From Vulcanimicrobiota bacterium (GTDB lineage Bacteria > Vulcanimicrobiota > Vulcanimicrobiia > Vulcanimicrobiales > Vulcanimicrobiaceae): a stretch of 7,233 bases of DNA. A program made the translations under genes and the position numbers. The stretch spans positions 1-7,233 of the forward strand of contig JAFAHB010000101.1 of the NCBI GenBank assembly GCA_019237435.1, written 5' to 3'. Positions 6,602 through 7,233 of the stretch are shown piece after piece (position 1 is the stretch's first letter; each line of letters starts with the position of its first letter). The notes under the pieces were generated by a model. It had not been told where the DNA came from and did no database searches. It saw only the letters and a list, made by a program, of their open reading frames with translations.

Positions 6602-6606
6602 GGGCG

Positions 6607-7233
6607 CTAGAAGAATTGAAACTCCTCATGCCGCGCGGCGTACGCGAGCAATCCGCCCCGCAGATGGGCCAGACGCGAAAATCCGGCTTCTTGCAAACGA
6701 CGCGCGGCCCAAATCGACTTCGCACCGATACGGCATGCCACGATGTAGGACGACGCGCTGTCCAGCTCGTGCATCCGCAGCTCGAGTTCGGAGGCGGGAA
6801 TGCGAATCGCTCCATCAATTGAACCGAGTACCGCCTCGTGGGGCTCGCGCACGTCCAAAAGCACGGCGTTTCGCAAGGCATCCTCCAGACGGTCCGCGTC
6901 GATCTCCGCAACGCCGGCCGCGACCGGCACGTCGGCGTATGTATCCGGCGAGATCTCCGAAATGGTCGGATGCTCGCCGCACAGCAGGCATTGCGGGTCG
7001 CGCTCAAAGCGCACCTCGCGGACGCGCGCCCCGAGCGTGTCGATCAGAAGGAGCCGCCCGGTCAACGTTTCGCCGATTCTTAGCAATGATTTGAGCGCTT
7101 CGCTCGCTTGCCACGCGCCGACGATGCCGGCAAGTGCGCCGAGAACTCCGCCTTCGGCACACGTTGGCCGGCTCTCCATCGGCGGCGGCTCGGGATAGAG
7201 ACAACGGTAACACGGGCGCGACGCGACGCCGAA
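6607..7233 (-). CDS. moeB: MoeB/ThiF-type adenylyltransferase with C-terminal rhodanese domain, N-terminus outside window
   Basis: The last 208 residues are present; the frame is open to base 7233, so the ATP-binding N-terminal half lies upstream. Visible parts of the E1-like domain are the first zinc-ligand pair C8-x2-C11 (CYRC, counted from the edge), the crossover-loop cysteine C25 in TCAEGGVLG, and the second zinc pair C82-x2-C85 (CLLC). A rhodanese domain follows (about 110-205), with DVREPHE (127-133) and the active-site loop C167 in CRIGAKS. Family members adenylate the C-terminal Gly-Gly of MoaD- or ThiS-like sulfur carriers, and the fused rhodanese passes persulfide sulfur to them (MOCS3/MoeZ architecture). 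MoaA in the same run favours molybdopterin synthesis, but MoeZ-type proteins also serve other pathways, so the partner is inferred. Confidence 0.93.
   Translation of the reverse strand, partial: FGVASRPCYRCLYPEPPPMESRPTCAEGGVLGALAGIVGAWQASEALKSLLRIGETLTGRLLLIDTLGARVREVRFERDPQCLLCGEHPTISEISPDTYADVPVAAGVAEIDADRLEDALRNAVLLDVREPHEAVLGSIDGAIRIPASELELRMHELDSASSYIVACRIGAKSIWAARRLQEAGFSRLAHLRGGLLAYAARHEEFQFF

Noticed and set aside
5861..7094. Plus-strand open frames of about 250 codons antisense to the aldo/keto reductase and moeB
   Set aside because: Same reasons: low-complexity basic products, no motifs, and the opposite strand carries conserved catalytic residues.

Overview
The window is GC-rich, densely coding bacterial DNA, and every gene I can support lies on the minus strand. 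Genes are therefore described from high to low coordinates. I see no RNA genes, mobile elements or CRISPR arrays, and no gene-free stretch longer than about 90 bases. A LolA-like periplasmic protein and a TonB-type C-terminal domain suggest a diderm bacterium. The mix of families would fit a poorly characterised phylum such as Candidatus Eremiobacterota, but that is a low-confidence guess made without any search.

Region A (7233 to 2439) is a tight six-gene run: the end of a MoeB/ThiF-type adenylyltransferase with a C-terminal rhodanese domain (cut by the window edge), an aldo/keto reductase, epoxyqueuosine reductase QueG, a small LolA-like exported protein, the molybdenum cofactor enzyme MoaA, and a TMEM175-type (DUF1211) six-helix membrane protein. 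After a 5-base gap at the first junction, each of the next four junctions is a 4-base ATGA or GTGA overlap, so the genes are probably one translationally coupled transcript. MoaA and MoeB belong to the same cofactor pathway, and QueG makes the modified nucleoside queuosine. The other members have no obvious link.

Region B (2438 to 1) follows a 92-base gap. It is a regulatory unit: an ECF sigma factor, overlapping by 4 bases with a zinc-finger membrane anti-sigma factor whose outer part resembles the core of a TonB C-terminal domain, followed after 44 bases by a cryptochrome/photolyase gene that runs off the window at base 1. The photolyase frame is open from 1193 to the edge. By eye it keeps the three electron-relay tryptophans but has replaced the residues that contact the pyrimidine dimer and flavin in E. 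coli photolyase. Its start codon sits in the loop of an 8-bp hairpin.

The most interesting proposition is that sigma factor, TonB-like anti-sigma and divergent photolyase/cryptochrome form a light, UV or photo-oxidative stress response module. This is analogous in logic to the Rhodobacter RpoE-ChrR control of phrA, but with a different sensor and possibly a non-canonical flavoprotein output.
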